This document shows positions 61,567 through 64,000 of a stretch of DNA of 64,000 nucleotides, piece by piece; the stretch's first letter is position 1, and each line of letters opens with the position of its first letter. Under the pieces are notes generated by a model that did not search any database, was not told the origin of the DNA, and saw only the letters and a list, made by a program, of their open reading frames with translations. The DNA lies in assembly GCF_001422045.1 (NCBI RefSeq), contig NZ_LMLW01000013.1, positions 1 through 64,000 on the forward strand, given 5' to 3'. Source of the stretch: Sphingomonas sp. Leaf242 (GTDB lineage: Bacteria > Pseudomonadota > Alphaproteobacteria > Sphingomonadales > Sphingomonadaceae). The translations under genes were made by a program, and so were the position numbers.

Positions 61567-61664
61567 CCGTCATGCCGGGCTTGTTCCGGCATCCACGGCA
61601 CCGCGCAATCGAGAGACGTGAGTGTGCGGAACCGTGGACCCCGGAACAGGTCCGGGGTGACGGA
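61567..61664. repeat. family C variant pair (GTCATGCCGGGCTTGTTCC)
   Basis: CCGTCATGCCGGGCTTGTTCC is matched by GGAACAGGTCCGGGGTGACGG at the far end, with about 55 bases between. The outer CCGTCA/TGACGG ends are those of the pheT element. It lies 2 bases before the stop of the TauE-like gene on the other strand. Confidence 0.82.
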
Positions 61665-61666
61665 GG

Positions 61667-62434
61667 TCAGTGGTACGCCCGGTAAAAGAACACGATCGTC
61701 GTCGTCGCGGTCACGAACAGCGTCCAGGCGCGGATCACGCCGTCGGGCAGCTTCCGCCCGAACCGCGCGCCGAAATACCCGCCGACCACTCCCCCCGCCA
61801 TCATCGGCAGGCAGAGCGCCCACGCCACCATCCCCGTCGCCGCGAACACGATCGTTGCCGCGGCATTCGCGGTCGCCAGCATCAGCGTGCGCGGCGCGGC
61901 GAGCTTGGCGGGCGACGCGCCGGCCAACAATCCCCAGGCGGCGGTCAGCATCATCCCGACGCCACCCCCGAAGTACCCGCCATAGATCCCCAGCAACGTC
62001 TGCGCGGCGATCAGCGAGCGCGACCCGATCGCAACGCGCGCATGCAGCCAGGTCGAGGCGGGCTTGCCGAACGCGATCGCGAGCGTCGCCATCAGCAGCA
62101 GCCACGGCACGATCACGTCGAACGCGGTCGCCGGGGTGAAGAACAGCAGCAGGCTGCCAACCAGCCCGCCGACGAACGTGATTCCCGCCAGCGTCCGGAT
62201 ACCAACGCCGCCGACCGGCCCGAGATCCGCCCGATACGCCCACGCGCTGGCCATCGCCGCCGGCTGGACCGCGACGTTGCTGGTCGCATTGGCGATCGGC
62301 GAGGGCAGGCCGAGCGCGATCAGCGACGGCATCGTCGCGAAGCTGCCACCGCCCGCGAGCGCGTTCATCGCGCCGCCCAGCATCCCCGCACCCGCCGCCA
62401 ATCCCAGCGAACCCAGATCAGACAAAGGCGGCAT
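61667..62434 (-). CDS. TauE/SafE-family sulfite exporter-like membrane protein
   Basis: This 255-residue protein has seven to eight membrane helices. The family marker ANALAGGGSFATMPSLIALGL (residues 31-51, near the N-terminus) and the second-half GIYGGYFGGGVGMMLTAAWGLL are seen. TauE/SafE proteins are predicted exporters of sulfite or organosulfur compounds, but the actual substrate is not known. It starts at 62434 (a GTG at 62455 in the same frame is possible) and overlaps the end of rlmN by 17 bases. Confidence 0.8.
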   Translation of the reverse strand: MPPLSDLGSLGLAAGAGMLGGAMNALAGGGSFATMPSLIALGLPSPIANATSNVAVQPAAMASAWAYRADLGPVGGVGIRTLAGITFVGGLVGSLLLFFTPATAFDVIVPWLLLMATLAIAFGKPASTWLHARVAIGSRSLIAAQTLLGIYGGYFGGGVGMMLTAAWGLLAGASPAKLAAPRTLMLATANAAATIVFAATGMVAWALCLPMMAGGVVGGYFGARFGRKLPDGVIRAWTLFVTATTTIVFFYRAYH

Positions 62435-63626
62435 CAGCGTCGGCAGCGGCCTCACGATCGATCTGCGCGCGGCTCTTCTTCTCCGATGCGGTCTTCAGCT
62501 GCCCGCACGCCGCATCGATGTCGCGCCCGCGCGGCGTCCGCACCGGCGCCGAAATCCCCGCGCCGAACACGATGCTGGAGAAGGACTTGATCCGCTCGGG
62601 CGTCGAGCACTCGTATTGCGCGCCCGGCCACGGATTGAACGGAATGAGGTTCACCTTCGCCGGCAGCTCGTACTTGCGCAGCAACCGCACCAGTTCGCGC
62701 GCGTCGTCGTCCGAGTCGTTCTTGTCCTTCAGCATCACATATTCGAACGTGATCCGCCGCGCGTTGTTCGTGCCCGGATAGTCCGCGCACGCTTGCAACA
62801 ATTCCTCGATGCCGTACTTCCGGTTGAGCGGCACGATCTCGTCGCGCACTTCCTTGGTCACCGCATGCAGCGACACGGCAAGGTTCACGCCGATCTCCGC
62901 CCCCGCACGCGCCATCATCGGCACCACGCCGCTGGTCGACAACGTGATCCGCCGCCGGCTGAGCGCGAGGCCCGCACCGTCCATCACCAGCTTCAGCGCA
63001 TCGCGGACATTCTCGAAATTATACAGCGGCTCGCCCATCCCCATCATCACGATGTTGGTGAGCATGCGCCCCTCGGGCTGGCTCGGCCATTCGCCCAGCG
63101 AATCGCGCGCGAGCATCACCTGCCCGACGATCTCGGCCGGGGTCAGGTTGCGGACAAGCCGCATCGTGCCGGTATGGCAGAAGGTGCAGTTGAGCGTGCA
63201 GCCGACTTGGCTCGACACGCACAGCGTGCCGCGATCCGCGTCGGGGATGAACACCATCTCGTAATCCTGCGCGTCGTCCGACCGCAGCAACCACTTCCGC
63301 GTGCCGTCGGTCGACACCTGCGCCTCGACCACATTGGGCCGGCTGATCACGAAGCGCTGCTCCAGCCACGGGTGCATCGTCTTCGAGATATCGGTCATCG
63401 CCGAAAACTCGGTCGCGCCGCGATTGTAGATCCAGTGCCACAACTGCTTGGCGCGCAGCTTGGCCTGCTTCTCCTCGAGCTGCGACGTCTCCAGCGCCAT
63501 CCGCAGATCGGCGAGCGACAGTCCGAGCAGGTCGATCCGCCCATCGCTGCGCGGCACGAAGCTGCGGGGAACGGGCACGGGATCGATGTGCCCAGGGATG
63601 GGCATGAGGTTCGCGGCGGTCTGCAT
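62418..63626 (-). CDS. rlmN: 23S rRNA/tRNA dual-specificity methyltransferase RlmN
   Basis: This 402-residue radical-SAM enzyme methylates A2503 in 23S rRNA and A37 in some tRNAs. The 4Fe-4S site is GCTLNCTFC (C143, C147, C150), with the methyl-carrying cysteine likely in GTLCVSSQ (C136) or the late CGQL segment. Markers VVMGMGEPLYNFENV and LSTSGVVPMM are typical. A start at 63626 is assumed; an ATG at 63605 is possible. Confidence 0.96.
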   Translation of the reverse strand: MQTAANLMPIPGHIDPVPVPRSFVPRSDGRIDLLGLSLADLRMALETSQLEEKQAKLRAKQLWHWIYNRGATEFSAMTDISKTMHPWLEQRFVISRPNVVEAQVSTDGTRKWLLRSDDAQDYEMVFIPDADRGTLCVSSQVGCTLNCTFCHTGTMRLVRNLTPAEIVGQVMLARDSLGEWPSQPEGRMLTNIVMMGMGEPLYNFENVRDALKLVMDGAGLALSRRRITLSTSGVVPMMARAGAEIGVNLAVSLHAVTKEVRDEIVPLNRKYGIEELLQACADYPGTNNARRITFEYVMLKDKNDSDDDARELVRLLRKYELPAKVNLIPFNPWPGAQYECSTPERIKSFSSIVFGAGISAPVRTPRGRDIDAACGQLKTASEKKSRAQIDREAAADADAAFV

Positions 63627-63720
63627 GCGCGAGCCCGTAGCGGAATTTTCGTGATTTTTCTACTGGCTGCGGGAAGGGGGTCTAGACCGTCCGTTAGATC
63701 CCATCCTTCACCAGCAAGAA

Positions 63721-63827
63721 CACCACCCCGGCGAAGGCCGGGGCCCAATGGGGGGGACGGAGATAATGATGGTTCGTCCCTCGTTACGACCATTTTTCCA
63801 ATTGGGCCCCGGCCTCCGCCGGGGTGG
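63721..63827. repeat. family A palindromic element, copy 5
   Basis: The arms are CCACCCCGGCGAAGGCCGGGG and its inverse. The core on the plus strand contains CGTTACGACC, so it is in the sense of the minus-strand gene whose stop lies 32 bases away (63860). No gene is seen in 63627-63859. Confidence 0.9.
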
Positions 63828-63859
63828 GGGATTGGGAACGACGTGCGCTCCGCAAAACG

Positions 63860-64000
63860 TCACCCCCCGCTACACGAAAGCACAGCCGCATCGATCGCCG
63901 TCGCCGCGCCCGGTAGCGCGTACACATCCGCAAACGGCCGCCCCCCGACGCCGACCGCCTCGACACTCATGCTCCGCCCCGACCGCATCGCCGCGACGAT
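63860..64000 (-). CDS. 3' end of an unidentified gene
   Basis: A minus-strand frame runs from the window edge to a TGA at 63860-63862 and gives 46 residues ending VYALPGAATAIDAAVLSCSGG. The start lies beyond 64000. Coding bias is high and the stop is followed by a family A element, as for other genes here. No family is recognised from this fragment. Confidence 0.6.
   Translation of the reverse strand: MVAAMRSGRSMSVEAVGVGGRPFADVYALPGAATAIDAAVLSCSGG

Overview
Organism and evidence: the window is GC-rich chromosomal DNA with a very strong C/G third-position bias. Gene content and order (rpmF-plsX-fabH-ihfA-merR; rnd-lptC-lptA-lptB-rpoN; a DivK-type regulator; the abundance of AMG/GTG starts with GGAG-type ribosome binding sites) point to an alphaproteobacterium of the Sphingomonadales, most likely Sphingomonas. 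I see no rRNA, tRNA, CRISPR array, prophage or intact insertion sequence. || Layout. 1-7.4 kb: the tail of an unidentified gene, small proteins, a DUF1810 protein, a lipoprotein, a PEBP protein, a 36-residue microprotein behind a sigma-54-like promoter, a diguanylate cyclase, an exported peroxiredoxin, a histidinol-phosphatase-like enzyme and an AsmA protein. 7.5-15.4 kb: translation genes rpmI, rplT, pheS, pheT and prfC, with a GIY-YIG nuclease gene wedged before pheS and an aldose-1-epimerase-like gene before prfC. 15.5-18.5 kb: the rpmF-plsX-fabH-ihfA-merR operon on the minus strand. 18.7-31.5 kb: MAPEG protein, exported peptidases, an MBL hydrolase, a fused PabB-PabC, an aspartate aminotransferase, an exported MsrA, PdeM, the Kup potassium transporter and an aspartyl protease with two DTG motifs. 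31.7-36.2 kb: Lhr-type helicase and MBL exonuclease. 36.5-40.8 kb: the LPS-transport/sigma-54 operon. 41-50.7 kb: a glycine-rich double cold-shock protein, a glutaminyl cyclase, a VirJ-like protein, an ATP-dependent DNA ligase, small membrane proteins, rpmG, a DivK-like regulator, a HAD hydrolase, RidA and a FemAB-like acyltransferase. 50.7-56.1 kb: a probable glycoconjugate locus (two GT-C-like membrane proteins, a GT2 transferase, a methyltransferase). 56.2-64 kb: argG, an EF-hand protein, cfa, a molybdenum oxidoreductase with a cytochrome b partner, a flavin reductase, a TauE-like exporter, rlmN and the 3' end of an unidentified gene. || How parts fit together: four genes of the ligase-associated DNA damage response set (pdeM, the DEXH helicase, the exonuclease, the ligase) are all present but scattered over about 19.5 kb instead of forming one cluster. 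rpoN lies in the same window as a sigma-54-like promoter that drives a microprotein. The most unusual layer is the repeat content. At least four families of paired palindromes of about 80-115 bp sit mainly just after stop codons. One copy lies in frame inside pheT, and a 304-bp inverted-repeat element supplies the stop codons of both the exonuclease gene and rpoN. All functional names come from reading the translated sequence without database searches.
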